DNA of 64,000 nucleotides from Marinobacter changyiensis (GTDB lineage: Bacteria > Pseudomonadota > Gammaproteobacteria > Pseudomonadales > Oleiphilaceae), in contig NZ_VZZZ01000001.1 of NCBI RefSeq assembly GCF_009193265.1, positions 1,157,892 through 1,221,891 of the forward strand. The letters run 5' to 3'. A program made the translations under genes and the position numbers. Of this stretch, positions 55,352 to 64,000 are shown in pieces; position 1 is the stretch's first letter; every line of letters starts with the position of its first letter. The notes under the pieces were generated by a model. The model made no database searches and had not been told where the DNA came from. It saw only the letters and a list, made by a program, of their open reading frames with translations.

Positions 55352-57300
55352 TTGTTGAAAACCTTATGGGTGTCGACGACCTTAATAATTTGGAAATAGC
55401 GCCCGGAGTATTCTTCCATCAAAATATTTGGCGGTTTCCAATATCGAAAAGTGAAAGTGTGCGCTTTGATTTTTCAACAATATTAAATATAAATAATACA
55501 AGTTTGCAAAAGTTTGAAGATTTAAATCTTTTCATAAAGTCACTTGTATATTATAGTTTTCCGGATAGTTTTTTGACCTCCGGAAAAAGTTGGTCCACAT
55601 CAATTTCTTACTATACTACGCTAAAAATATTTGCGGAAGATTTTTTTTATGAGTCATTTTTAGTAGATAGAATTTTAATTTCAAAAATTGATTCCGTTCA
55701 GCTCGGAGTTTTTATAGATAGATGCATAGATATTTCGGAGTTCAATGGACGAGCAAGATGGATAGTTCTGAGACTTCCCTCAATTCTTCGTCTTTGGATG
55801 TTCGCATCAGAAACCAAGTCTCTTCCTAATTGGTGTTCGCCCAATTTCCAATTTGATGAATTGGTTTCAGATAAGGTGAAAGAAAAGCAAAGCTGGCTGA
55901 TCGACGAATTTATTGGAAGTTGGAGTCCGTTATCTCCTCACCAGATAAAGCAAACCTATAATTCCGCATTTTATTATATTTATGAGTATTCCCAGACCAT
56001 AATATACGCTTATGATCTTATACAACGTAGGCCAAAAGGTACTAAAGGTCAGTTAACGGAAGTAAGAAAAGATGGAAAATCTAAAGAGCTATTCTTAGAT
56101 CTTGTTAAATTAGACATTCCGAAGTTTATTGGAACAGGAAATCCAATTTTCGCACTTAAGGAAGTGACTAAACCTGTGCGTTCACATGGGTATAAATCAG
56201 GATGGCAGGATCGAACTACCGTTGATATTTCAGGTATTCGCCCGGAATTTATTCAGCTAAAAAGAGCATGCATTTTTATTATTGGTCTTCTAACAGGCAT
56301 GAGAAGAAGGGAGATCGCTAATATAAAAGTTAATCCAATATTCCTTAGAGATGGGGCGTACTATTTAAAGATTATCCGTTTTAAAACAACAACTTCTCCC
56401 TCTAAAGAGGGTAAAAAAGATGAAATACCAGTTCCAAAAATTGTAGCGGACGCCGTTTTTATTCTAATGAGTATGTTCGAACGACAGCGCTATGAGCTCA
56501 ATAGCGATTATCTCTTAGTGACTGATATTATTACTAAAAAGGGTTACGATAAGATAAAATTAGATACTATTGGTAAGGATATAAAGTCATTTATCCTGGA
56601 GAGTTCCGGCGACCCCGGTCATACGCATCAGTTAAGAAAAACAATAGCATGGCTCCTGATCTCCAAAGGCGAGGAAAACATTGATCTGATCAGGCAACTT
56701 TTTGGTCACAAATCATACGGTATGGCGCTCCGGTATATTATGCGTAACGAACTTCTGTCGGGAAGCGTGATGGAGTTGTTAGAAGAAAATTATACAGAGG
56801 ATCTATCAGAGGCAATAAGCAAAATTGCATCTGGTGAAGCCGTTGGGGATTTAGCCGAGAGCCTTAAAAAACGATCAGTTCAGCATTATCCTGGACAGAT
56901 GCTGCCGTCTGAGATTGAAGTTTTCGTACATACGGCTCTTGAGGCTGGTGTTCCGCTCTTTATAAGTCGCATTCCCATTGGTGCGTTTTGTGTAAGTACC
57001 AGTGACCTGGCCAAGAAAAAGCCGCCTTGCATTGCAGGTACAGACGAAGAAAAGCCGAACCCTGAATTCTGCGACTACATTAATTGTCCCCACGTGTTAC
57101 ATACCACAGAGTCTAGAGATAATGTTAAGCGGCAGATCAATTTTTTTGAGACGAAACTTCGACATCTACCTGACAGCGGTGATGATCGGGTTATCGATTA
57201 TTACGAGAACAAAATTCAAAGTAACAAAGGCCTCTTGAGAAAACTTGAATTAAAGGCAGAAGCTAAAGTTATTGCCCGGGAAGGGGCTCTGAATGGCTGA
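55348..57300 (+). CDS. Large tyrosine recombinase with complete active site
   Basis: A 650-residue integrase-family protein. The catalytic set is whole: TGMRRREI (Arg319), HQLRK (His427, Arg430), FGHKSYGMALRYI (His454, Tyr463). A C-terminal cysteine group (548, 561, 575, 580, then His) probably binds zinc. The N-terminal half is a diverged, AT-rich coding region without clear motifs. Length and layout resemble TnpB of Tn554 and the large recombinases of trio elements. It would be the cutting enzyme for insertion and excision of the island. Start is GTG 55348; the end overlaps the next gene by eight bases. Confidence 0.85.
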   Translation: MIVENLMGVDDLNNLEIAPGVFFHQNIWRFPISKSESVRFDFSTILNINNTSLQKFEDLNLFIKSLVYYSFPDSFLTSGKSWSTSISYYTTLKIFAEDFFYESFLVDRILISKIDSVQLGVFIDRCIDISEFNGRARWIVLRLPSILRLWMFASETKSLPNWCSPNFQFDELVSDKVKEKQSWLIDEFIGSWSPLSPHQIKQTYNSAFYYIYEYSQTIIYAYDLIQRRPKGTKGQLTEVRKDGKSKELFLDLVKLDIPKFIGTGNPIFALKEVTKPVRSHGYKSGWQDRTTVDISGIRPEFIQLKRACIFIIGLLTGMRRREIANIKVNPIFLRDGAYYLKIIRFKTTTSPSKEGKKDEIPVPKIVADAVFILMSMFERQRYELNSDYLLVTDIITKKGYDKIKLDTIGKDIKSFILESSGDPGHTHQLRKTIAWLLISKGEENIDLIRQLFGHKSYGMALRYIMRNELLSGSVMELLEENYTEDLSEAISKIASGEAVGDLAESLKKRSVQHYPGQMLPSEIEVFVHTALEAGVPLFISRIPIGAFCVSTSDLAKKKPPCIAGTDEEKPNPEFCDYINCPHVLHTTESRDNVKRQINFFETKLRHLPDSGDDRVIDYYENKIQSNKGLLRKLELKAEAKVIAREGALNG

Positions 57301-58375
57301 TAAAACAGCGATAGATCGAGCAATAACAGAACTACACGAAGCCGGTAATTTAACGGTATCGGGCCTTGCTGATAAGCTACATGTCTCAAGAGCATGGGTT
57401 TACAAAAATTACCCTGAACTCAAGGGCCATGGTAAGAGGGTAACTGACGATGATGTTCTTGCCGCGATCGAGGCTATTAGAGCCGAGAAACCCTCAGAAC
57501 GCATTTCTATAGAGGATTTGTCGAAACGGCTCGGTATTACCAGGCAAACTTTCGGTCGTAATTTTAAACATCTCTATGATTATCTAAAGCCAGAAGTGCC
57601 TATATTTTCTGAATCTTCTAATGAAGATCTGTTAATACAGAAGGTTCACCATCTTGAACACGAGAATAAGTTGCTCATCGAGGCGCGTGAAATTGAGCTG
57701 AAAAAGAAAGAAGACGAAATTTTTTCAACGCTAATGCGTCAAGACTCTGAAGCGTTCGATGTAGTTAAATCTGCATCAACGATGAGGCGGATTCAGGACC
57801 AAGCTGCTCAGCAAGCCAATCTGGCAAAAAAATATGTGTCGGAAAATACTGAGCTTCGAGACCAGCTCTCTAGACTCCAAGACAAAACGACGGCCGGTGG
57901 TTGCGAAGTCGTCAATCATCTCATTGCTGACTATTCTGCGATTTCAAAGGCCGAAAAGCCCTCGCTCAAAGAAATCACTCAACTATTCTGGAAAGCTGAG
58001 AAGCGCAATTTCGAGATTGCAGAGGAGATTATCGTCGAGCAGAGGCCGAACTTTGTCATTCTCTTTCTACCTGTTTTCAGCTGCGATTACTCGGCCATTC
58101 CCGTTTTGCCAATCTATGGAAAAGTTATAATCGTTGAATCCAATTCCTTTCGCGAAGACCTGTTGAAAAGGTTTGTAAATAACCTAAGCGAATTCCCTGT
58201 TATTGTCGCTCACTCGGTCTCCAGCCTAGCCAAAACGAAGCTTTTTTGCCGCGGTATCAAAGTCCCTTTTAGCGACGACTTTATTTCAAAAATTCATGAA
58301 AGCATGATGCCTCCGCTCTTAAGCGACGGGTACGCAGCTGTAGTTCAATTTGATCCTGGCAGGTTGCGAAAATGA
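57293..58375 (+). CDS. HTH and coiled-coil protein, TnpC-like N-terminus
   Basis: A 360-residue protein of the recombinase operon. Two helix-turn-helix units lie near the N-terminus: LADKLHVSRAWVYKNYPELK (about 24-43), resembling DUF6262/TnpC proteins of Tn554-like elements, and LSKRLGITRQTFGRNFKHLY (about 78-97). A coiled coil spans about 115-200, and an alpha/beta C-terminal domain (VILFLPVFSCDYSAIPVLPI) has no motif I recognise. It likely assists DNA recognition or assembly of the recombinase. Function is inferred from position only. Confidence 0.7.
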   Translation: MADKTAIDRAITELHEAGNLTVSGLADKLHVSRAWVYKNYPELKGHGKRVTDDDVLAAIEAIRAEKPSERISIEDLSKRLGITRQTFGRNFKHLYDYLKPEVPIFSESSNEDLLIQKVHHLEHENKLLIEAREIELKKKEDEIFSTLMRQDSEAFDVVKSASTMRRIQDQAAQQANLAKKYVSENTELRDQLSRLQDKTTAGGCEVVNHLIADYSAISKAEKPSLKEITQLFWKAEKRNFEIAEEIIVEQRPNFVILFLPVFSCDYSAIPVLPIYGKVIIVESNSFREDLLKRFVNNLSEFPVIVAHSVSSLAKTKLFCRGIKVPFSDDFISKIHESMMPPLLSDGYAAVVQFDPGRLRK

Positions 58376-58809
58376 CTCAGAAAAAGAGCGGGCAACAAAT
58401 CGCACAAGAACGGTTAGAGGCATTCGAGACGTGGAGTCACTCTATGTCTGACGAAGGCTTCGCAGCAATCAGCAGCGGTTCTAAGCTGAAACGGACAGAA
58501 ATCATGAAAGCGATTGATTGCGATCGTCCTGCACTCCGTCAAAATAAGCGTTTAAAGCAGAAAATTGATGAGGTTGAAAATGAATTACGCGCCAGAGGAG
58601 TATTGCCTTCGGTCACTAGGAAAGGCTTAAGTGAGACGAAAAAGTTTCGCCAGAGAGGATCTGAAAAGGTTGTCGAGCACGAACATCTATCGCACCTCGA
58701 AAAAGAAAATCTTGAGCTGAAGGCCCAGGTTAGGCAGTTAAAAGAGGAGCTCTCGCGCTATGAAGAATTCTCAAGTGTGCTATATGAACTTGGAACCCTT
58801 CCACGATGA
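58372..58809 (+). CDS. Small coiled-coil protein of the recombination operon
   Basis: A 145-residue basic protein. A short helical N-terminal domain (LKRTEIMKAIDCDRPALRQN, then KRLKQKIDEVENELRARGVL) is followed by a leucine-zipper-like helix (HLEKENLELKAQVRQLKEEL, 105-125). The N-terminal segment looks like the DNA-binding helper proteins paired with large recombinases. It overlaps both neighbours by four bases (ATGA). Possibly the counterpart of TnpC or GmtX; not confirmed. Confidence 0.65.
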   Translation: MTQKKSGQQIAQERLEAFETWSHSMSDEGFAAISSGSKLKRTEIMKAIDCDRPALRQNKRLKQKIDEVENELRARGVLPSVTRKGLSETKKFRQRGSEKVVEHEHLSHLEKENLELKAQVRQLKEELSRYEEFSSVLYELGTLPR

Positions 58810-60944
58810 CCTGCGTTTCTGAGCGCATTCGGATCACGTCAGCGGGGTATCGAACTCGCTATAAATCCCAAATGGTCGGTGTTTCCGTTAAACGAGATGG
58901 CGCTCGGTCCAACACTCGCCAAATTTTCGTAATTTCAGCTAACAAAACGTTGTTGCCAATTGAGCCCGATGTCGGCCAGATCTGGATTGTCGATGGTCGC
59001 GCAGTGACTAACAATGTCGAGAAAAACGGTTTTTTGATCGAGGAAATTAGACTCCAAGCAACTGAGATGAAGATCGAATTACCGAATACCGGGGAACAGT
59101 TTATCCGTTTCGTGTCGTCCCAAAAAGAGTTTGCGGGCATCGGAGAAGTCAAAGCTCGAAAGCTTTGGAACTGGTATGGGGAGGATCTGCTTTTAATCAT
59201 TATGAATAAGGAGCGGTTCCTTCTTCAGGATCACTTGTCTGAACGAGCCATGGAGGCGCTTTTTGCGGGATTTGAGAAGTATGCCGCGCTTGAGCATTCA
59301 GTTTTTTTTGCGAAGAACGGGGTTCCACAGAACATTGTTCAGCGACTATTTAGAATGCATGGGCCGGAGATCAAGGATGCGATAAAGAACGATCCTTATC
59401 GTCTACTGACGTTTGGCCTGTCTTGGAATAAAGTCGACGATATTGCTCAAAGGAAGTTCGGTTTTAAAATTGACTCCGACGTGAGGCTGTCTGCTGCTGT
59501 TGAATATTGCTTGATCGATGGCACAACAGGAGGCGACACAGTGATGTCGCATCAGCATCTCCGGACAGCGCTTATCAAGCTGCTAAAAGACGAAAATCTT
59601 ATAGCTCCAGCACTGGCTAACAGTCATGACTCAGGCGCCTTTATCGTCTCTGAAAAGGGATATCATTCTGCCGGCATGATTGTTATGGAGCACGTTGTAG
59701 CAAAGCGCTTACTAAAACTTCATCAGAAAGATGGTGGGTGGAGCAATAAAGACCCAGATTTTTTTCAAATCGCTACAGCTGACTTAAACGTCACTCTTAA
59801 CGCTGAACAGATCGAAGCAATTGGTTCGCCCTTAGTTCATGCAATATCCGCAATTACGGGAGGTGCAGGCACTGGAAAAACAACAGTGCTCCGACTGATT
59901 ATTCGAATTTTTGAATTACGTGGCTACAGTGTGGATTGCATGGCCTTGTCTGGTCGAGCAGCAATGCGATTGGCAGAAGCGACAAACCACGATGCGATGA
60001 CCATTGCAAAATTCCTGAGATCTGCGCCGAAGAGTAGAGATAAGCCAAGGCTCGTCATTATTGACGAAGCCAGTATGCTGGATATTCAAACGACTTATAG
60101 AATTGTGACGCACACCCATCCAAATACGCACTTACTGCTTGTTGGAGATCCAGATCAACTGCCTCCCATTGGCCCTGGAAATGTATTAAGAGACGTTGTA
60201 AACAGCAGGAAAATTGAAGTCTCAGAGCTCAATATCATTAATCGACAAGAAGTCGATACTGGGATACCGGAGTATAGCAAATCAGTCAGAGATGGTGTTG
60301 TTCCTGAGCCGTTATCAAAATGCAAAGTATTTTTCCACGCCGTAGCTGATTCTCAAATTAATGAGACCTGTGTAAAGTTAATTGAGAAAAGCCCTCATAA
60401 CACTTGTGCTATTGCTGCGACGTACAAGACGAAATTTGGTGGTATCGATCAGATAAACACGCTGGCTCAGGCGACAATCAATAATGATGGTAAGCGCTGG
60501 GAATTTGAACTAGACGGCGATCGTCAGCATTTAGAAATCTACGAAGGTGATCCTGTTATATTTACGATTAATGATTACGAGGCCAATGTTCAGAACGGAA
60601 CGTTGGGTCTTCTGACGTCAGTAACACAGTCAGGGGATGAATTTGGAACCGTGCTTGCTGATGACGGTGAACTTCATTCGGTTACTCGCGCAATGTTGGA
60701 ATCGTTGCGCCCAGCATACGCAATATCATTGCACAAAGCTCAGGGATCCGAATTCAACCGTGTCGTTGTTGCTCTGTCTAGTTCCAGGCTGATTGACCGG
60801 AATTGGCTTTACACAGCAGTCACTCGTGCAAAGCTAGAGCTGCACATAGTTGGGGCAGAGATAGTATTTAAAAAGGCTATCGAAAGAGAGAGCAGGTCGA
60901 GTCAGCGTCATACCTATCTAACAGAATTATTGCGGGATCCTTAG
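58806..60944 (+). CDS. RecD2-like superfamily 1B DNA helicase
   Basis: A 712-residue helicase with RecD2 layout: an N-terminal OB-like region, a helix-hairpin-helix segment (FAGIGEVKARKLWNWYGEDL near 110), a helical region, then the motor. Motifs are Walker A GGAGTGKTT (near 353), Walker B LVIIDEASMLD (near 417), motif III GDPDQLPPIGPG, motif V HKAQGSEFNRVV and motif VI YTAVTRAKLELHIVGAE. RecD2 enzymes unwind 5' to 3'. In this operon it may unwind or process the circular intermediate, or replicate the excised element. It starts inside the stop of the previous gene and ends the operon. Confidence 0.9.
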   Translation: MTCVSERIRITSAGYRTRYKSQMVGVSVKRDGARSNTRQIFVISANKTLLPIEPDVGQIWIVDGRAVTNNVEKNGFLIEEIRLQATEMKIELPNTGEQFIRFVSSQKEFAGIGEVKARKLWNWYGEDLLLIIMNKERFLLQDHLSERAMEALFAGFEKYAALEHSVFFAKNGVPQNIVQRLFRMHGPEIKDAIKNDPYRLLTFGLSWNKVDDIAQRKFGFKIDSDVRLSAAVEYCLIDGTTGGDTVMSHQHLRTALIKLLKDENLIAPALANSHDSGAFIVSEKGYHSAGMIVMEHVVAKRLLKLHQKDGGWSNKDPDFFQIATADLNVTLNAEQIEAIGSPLVHAISAITGGAGTGKTTVLRLIIRIFELRGYSVDCMALSGRAAMRLAEATNHDAMTIAKFLRSAPKSRDKPRLVIIDEASMLDIQTTYRIVTHTHPNTHLLLVGDPDQLPPIGPGNVLRDVVNSRKIEVSELNIINRQEVDTGIPEYSKSVRDGVVPEPLSKCKVFFHAVADSQINETCVKLIEKSPHNTCAIAATYKTKFGGIDQINTLAQATINNDGKRWEFELDGDRQHLEIYEGDPVIFTINDYEANVQNGTLGLLTSVTQSGDEFGTVLADDGELHSVTRAMLESLRPAYAISLHKAQGSEFNRVVVALSSSRLIDRNWLYTAVTRAKLELHIVGAEIVFKKAIERESRSSQRHTYLTELLRDP

Positions 60945-61160
60945 GTTGGAAGGCAACCCGCTGGCTTCTTCCAAAGTTGAAAACTTTGGAACGGTTTGGG
61001 GTAGTGACGCCAACAGCACAGGTAAAACAGGCTGCGACTGATCTAACCCATGTTGTATCTGTACGGAACCGCTTTGATTTTGGACGAGAGTTAGTTTGTA
61101 GATACTCACGAGTATATTCCTTGCGCTGAGGATCGTAGTTCTACCAGTCGACGAGGCTAT

Positions 61161-62417
61161 ATGAAGATCGAGAAAAAAGAAGTCTCTTACAGATCTAAGG
61201 GATCGGACTACAAACATCATGCAATTTATTTGCTTGATGGCACTAGAATGATTCTGTTGTCCCCTTTTAATCTTTTTCTGAAAGACCGTGCAACATCCAG
61301 CATTAAGACGTCAGAAAGGTATGCAGGGAATATCTGCACGTTCTTAAACTTTATCCTTGATCGCTACCACGCGGATTCTGAAAATTTTTGGTTGAATGCT
61401 TCTGTTGATGATCTTCGGGAGTGGCAGCAACAACAGGTCCGAGACAGACAGCGCGCAGGTAAGACGAAACCCTCGGACAAAACTATATCAATCAATGCGT
61501 TTCTGATTCATGATGTTTATAATTGGCTTAAGCTGAACGGCTTTCCAATTTCTATGCACTTAGCTACCAAAGAATGGGTCTTTAATTTCAAAAGCGAGAG
61601 TATGCTTGCTCATGTCCGTAGTCAGATATCCGGTACGACGGCAGACCACAGTTCGATATCCGCGGGATTACCTCGACAGCAAGATGTAAACAAAAACGAT
61701 ATGACGATCATGTCAAACTGGGATATTGAGCGCTTAATGGCCGCTTATAAAGATCCAGTATATTCAGTCTGTTTTTTGCTTGCTCTCGCGACAGGTATGA
61801 GAGAAGAAGGTATCTGCAAGATACCGTTCATTGGCACAGGAGAAAATATTCATATTAGACCATATCCTGAAATTTTGAACGAGATCGGAGACGCAAAGAC
61901 CTTCAATTTTACAGTCACGGAAAAAAACAAAACAAGAAATCTAAAGATCAACGTAGAAGCCTGGGCAGCCGTCTGCGATATATATCTTGCTCATTATTAT
62001 AAACGGCGAAAATTGCTTAAGAAAAAGCATCCTGAAATCCCGCTTGATTCTGTTTTTTTCATAAATCGTACTGGTCATCCTGTGACACCCAAGATGATCT
62101 CTAATATGACGTATCATGCAAAACAAGAGCTTGGGAATTTTCCATGGTCTTTCCACTCATCACGATCCTGGTACGCAACTCGGTACATGATCAATCATTT
62201 GAGCAAAGATCAAATCAACAGTAATCACTACAATGCTGCTGTGGAGGACGGTTTAAGGCGTCAAATCGGGCACTCAGATATCAAAACGACGTATCAGCAC
62301 TACATTAGGATGGCGACACTTGCTCTAGCGGTTCAAGAGGATAGCCTTGGAGAAAGGATTTATAGCGAACTTGCAGATATTTCAGAAAGAGCCACCGAGC
62401 GTTTTTTCGACCGATAG
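61161..62417 (+). CDS. Third tyrosine recombinase
   Basis: A 418-residue integrase with a SAM-like core-binding domain (LKDRATSSIKTSERYAGNIC) and catalytic domain: TGMREEGI (Arg214), HSSRSWY (His332, Arg335), GHSDIKTTYQHY (His371, Tyr381). It follows the helicase after a 216-bp gap with no clear gene, so it probably has its own promoter. Its size is that of ordinary phage-type integrases. It could be an alternative or older integrase, or the third member of the recombinase trio. Confidence 0.85.
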   Translation: MKIEKKEVSYRSKGSDYKHHAIYLLDGTRMILLSPFNLFLKDRATSSIKTSERYAGNICTFLNFILDRYHADSENFWLNASVDDLREWQQQQVRDRQRAGKTKPSDKTISINAFLIHDVYNWLKLNGFPISMHLATKEWVFNFKSESMLAHVRSQISGTTADHSSISAGLPRQQDVNKNDMTIMSNWDIERLMAAYKDPVYSVCFLLALATGMREEGICKIPFIGTGENIHIRPYPEILNEIGDAKTFNFTVTEKNKTRNLKINVEAWAAVCDIYLAHYYKRRKLLKKKHPEIPLDSVFFINRTGHPVTPKMISNMTYHAKQELGNFPWSFHSSRSWYATRYMINHLSKDQINSNHYNAAVEDGLRRQIGHSDIKTTYQHYIRMATLALAVQEDSLGERIYSELADISERATERFFDR

Positions 62418-62894
62418 AACGTTACTATTTTTAATGTGTCAGTTCGGCAGCTTTAACGTAAGCATCCGACAATCCCTTTGAGCCGATCACCTCGATCTCT
62501 CAGCACTACGCCAGGACGGAGTCGAGACATTACTGAGACGGAACGGTCGGCAAAAGCCGTGTTGAGGGTGCCTTGCTCTAGACGGTATTACCGGGTGTTT
62601 AGTTAGAATTAAGTTTTTCTACGGCTTGATTCGTTGGCAACTCGGTACATGGAGCAAATCCTCCGCGATGCGTATTTGGTTGCATGAAAAAGAGGTCACT
62701 CGGATGGCCGATAAAAATGCAGTGTTGATTGAACCTACTGATACAGTAGTTTCATTGGGAGATCTCGCCCTTGCTGGGACGTTACTTCATGATCCCTTGC
62801 CGTCTGAGCATTGACTTGCTTCAGTGCTTGCAAGCCTCTCGCACTTATTGACCACTATTGTTCTGTCTGAACGTCTTTTGGTAATCGGTGACCC
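62418..62894. other. Stretch without a convincing gene between recombinase and IS
   Basis: No reading frame with good coding character is seen. A short frame at 62626-62814 (62 codons, ending TLLHDPLPSEH) has no ribosome site and may be a gene remnant. ATTACCGGG at 62587-62595 repeats nine bases found at the yfbR break (52822-52830), but no yfbR sequence follows it. Confidence 0.4.
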
Positions 62895-63880
62895 TGACCT
62901 GCTCCCCTCTGGCTTAACCGTTTTCAGCTTAGTAATGTTCATCACAGCAGAGGACGATGAACATGAAAAAGCGATTTTCAGACGAGCAGATCATCAGCAT
63001 TTTGAAGGAAGCCGAAGCAGGCCTGGCGGTGAAAGAGCTGTGCCGCAAGTACAACATCTCTGACGCCACCTTCTACACCTGGCGCAAGAAGTTTGGCGGC
63101 ATGGAGGTTTCCGAGGCACGCCGGTTGAAGTCGGTCGAGGACGAGAACGCCAAGCTTAAGAAGCTGCTGGCTGAATCCCTTCTGGACAACGAAGCTCTGA
63201 AGGCTGCTCTCAACCGAAAGTACTGACCGTCGAGAACAAGCGCGAGGCCGTGCGGGCGATGCAGGAGCAAACGCCCATTTCACAACGCAGGGCCTGTTTT
63301 CTCGTCGGGTTATCCCGCGCTTCGTTTCATTACCGCTCCACCGTTGCGGCCGGTGACAGTGTGCTCAGCGAGCGCATTACGGAACTGGCCCACGAGCGAC
63401 GTCGGTTTGGTTACCGACGGGTTCACCAACTGTTGCGACGGGAAGGAATCGACGTGAATCATAAAAAGGTTTACCGGCTTTATCGGGACGCTGGTCTGGC
63501 CGTACCAAAGCGTAAGCGCCGCAAAGGTATCGCCATGGAGCGTCAGCCGTTGGTGTTGCCGGAAGCGCCAAACCAGACGTGGTCCATGGATTTTGTCATG
63601 GACTCATTGGCGTGCGGTCGGCGAATAAAGTGCCTGACCATTGTTGATGACTTCACTAAGGAGTGTCTCGACATCCCTGTGGCCAATGGTATCTCTGGTG
63701 ATCAGGTTGCCCGCACCCTGAATGCCATAGCCGCCTTCAGAGGCTATCCTCAAGCTGTCAGGACAGACCAGGGGCCGGAATTCACCAGCAAAGCCCAGGA
63801 CCAGTGGGCTTATGACAACCGGGTTGAGCTGAAGCTGATACAGCCTGGGAAGCCGACTCAGAATGGTTTCATTGAAAGCT
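62895..63880 (+). mobile_element. IS3-family insertion sequence, interrupted
   Basis: The left end begins TGACCTGCTCCCC, the type seen in the IS407/IS51 groups. OrfA (HTH and leucine zipper) and OrfB (DDE integrase) overlap in the usual way. The element breaks off inside OrfB at about 63880, where unrelated sequence starts. The right end is missing from the window. Confidence 0.85.
62963..63226 (+). CDS. IS3-family transposase OrfA
   Basis: An 87-residue DNA-binding protein: HTH (SDEQIISILKEAEAGLAVKE, LCRKYNISDATFYTWRKKFG) and leucine zipper (ENAKLKKLLAESLLDNEALK). ATG 62963 has GAGGA eight bases upstream; ATG 62957 is two codons earlier. OrfB follows in another frame and is normally made by frameshifting. 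Confidence 0.92.
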   Translation: MKKRFSDEQIISILKEAEAGLAVKELCRKYNISDATFYTWRKKFGGMEVSEARRLKSVEDENAKLKKLLAESLLDNEALKAALNRKY

Positions 63881-63888
63881 GTCAGTAA
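63250..63888 (+). pseudogene. IS3-family transposase OrfB, truncated
   Basis: The frame encodes HTH_21 (ELAHERRRFGYRRVHQLLRR) and most of the rve integrase core: SMDFVMDSLACG (first Asp), VRTDQGPEFTS (second Asp) and NGFIES with the catalytic Glu. Right after this Glu the sequence changes and a stop follows in three codons, so the C-terminal part is lost. It is disrupted by the element that begins about 63880. Confidence 0.88.
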
Positions 63889-64000
63889 CAGTGCTAAAAG
63901 TCCGTAAATTGTCAGGATAGATTGTCCTCCCGACCCGCATGGCCTTTTCTTGAAGGTGGCGAAACCTGAAAGGAAAAGACTCATGCAAAGCCGAGAGGAC
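63880..64000 (+). mobile_element. Left end of a second mobile element inserted in the IS3 OrfB
   Basis: The new sequence starts TGTCAGTAACAGTGCTAAAA and shows TTGTC repeats (for example 63917 and 63929). A reading frame begins at ATG 63983 (MQSRED...) with AAAGGAAAAG upstream and runs off the window; it is presumably a transposase. The family cannot be told from so little. Confidence 0.5.

Larger units (their letters stand above)
52834..64000. mobile_element. Integrated island in yfbR, left end
   Basis: Starts at the yfbR break and continues beyond the window. Sequence composition changes at once from GC-rich to strongly AT-rich. Contents: a yfbR replacement gene, five overlapping genes (two large recombinase-fold proteins, two HTH/coiled-coil proteins, a RecD2-like helicase), a third tyrosine recombinase and an interrupted IS3-family element. 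Near the left end TGCGAAAA is repeated at 52837 and 52872, as expected for recombinase arm or end sites. The right end and yfbR remnant were not found. Confidence 0.85.

Noticed and set aside
52925..60944. Possibility that the island operon is a defence system rather than a mobility module
   Set aside because: An HD protein plus a helicase can occur in defence, but the two large recombinase-fold proteins and the yfbR break are explained better by integration and excision.
62626..62814. Short reading frame of 62 codons in the island
   Set aside because: No ribosome site, no recognisable motif and no coding-like composition; mentioned only as a possible remnant.

Overview
The window looks like a chromosome segment of a halophilic marine gammaproteobacterium, most likely Marinobacter or a close relative. 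This is inferred from the gene set: monomeric NADP isocitrate dehydrogenase, ectoine genes with a dedicated aspartokinase, an Aap-type amino acid ABC transporter, type II NADH dehydrogenase, an OprI/Lpp-like lipoprotein, REP-like repeats, and a moderately GC-rich core. I could not run a search, so the genus is a guess.

Positions 1 to about 52.5 kb are an ordinary core backbone. In order it holds: the 3' part of icd, ybaK, a membrane PAS-GGDEF diguanylate cyclase, a beta-lactamase-fold hydrolase, three small unknown genes, a candidate small RNA, a DEDDh exonuclease, queC-queE, a secreted nuclease, a WYL regulator, two MFS transporters (the second paired with a MarR regulator), a manganese riboswitch in front of a GDT1/UPF0016 exporter gene, two L,D-transpeptidases, an NfeD-slipin pair, an Lpp-like lipoprotein, NhaP2, tRNA-Gly(CCC), a membrane-bound hydroxylase, ndh, a PEBP protein and the aapJQMP operon behind a sigma54-type promoter. 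Then come a four-gene Wadjet (Jet/Mks) plasmid-defence operon in the order D-C-A-B (30.6-36.4 kb), a DedA-oxidoreductase fusion, a radical SAM / sodium symporter / phosphoesterase group, ectA-ectB-ask with no ectC between ectB and ask, a sigma factor, tag, pdxH and a DUF748 protein.

At 52,833 the backbone stops abruptly. The 5'-deoxynucleotidase gene yfbR is cut after its conserved TGD motif, and from there to the window end (at least 11.2 kb) lies an AT-rich integrated island. Its first gene is a complete but diverged yfbR homologue, which suggests the island replaces the gene it destroys. Five tightly coupled genes follow: a large recombinase-fold protein lacking the first catalytic Arg, a large tyrosine recombinase with a full catalytic set, an HTH/coiled-coil protein, a small coiled-coil protein and a RecD2-like helicase. 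A third tyrosine recombinase follows after a gap. The layout recalls the recombinase trios of Tn554-like, RIT and Gamma-Mobile-Trio elements, but the YfbR replacement and the helicase make it the best candidate here for an undescribed system. An IS3-family element, itself interrupted by another mobile element, closes the window. The island's right end and any further cargo lie outside.
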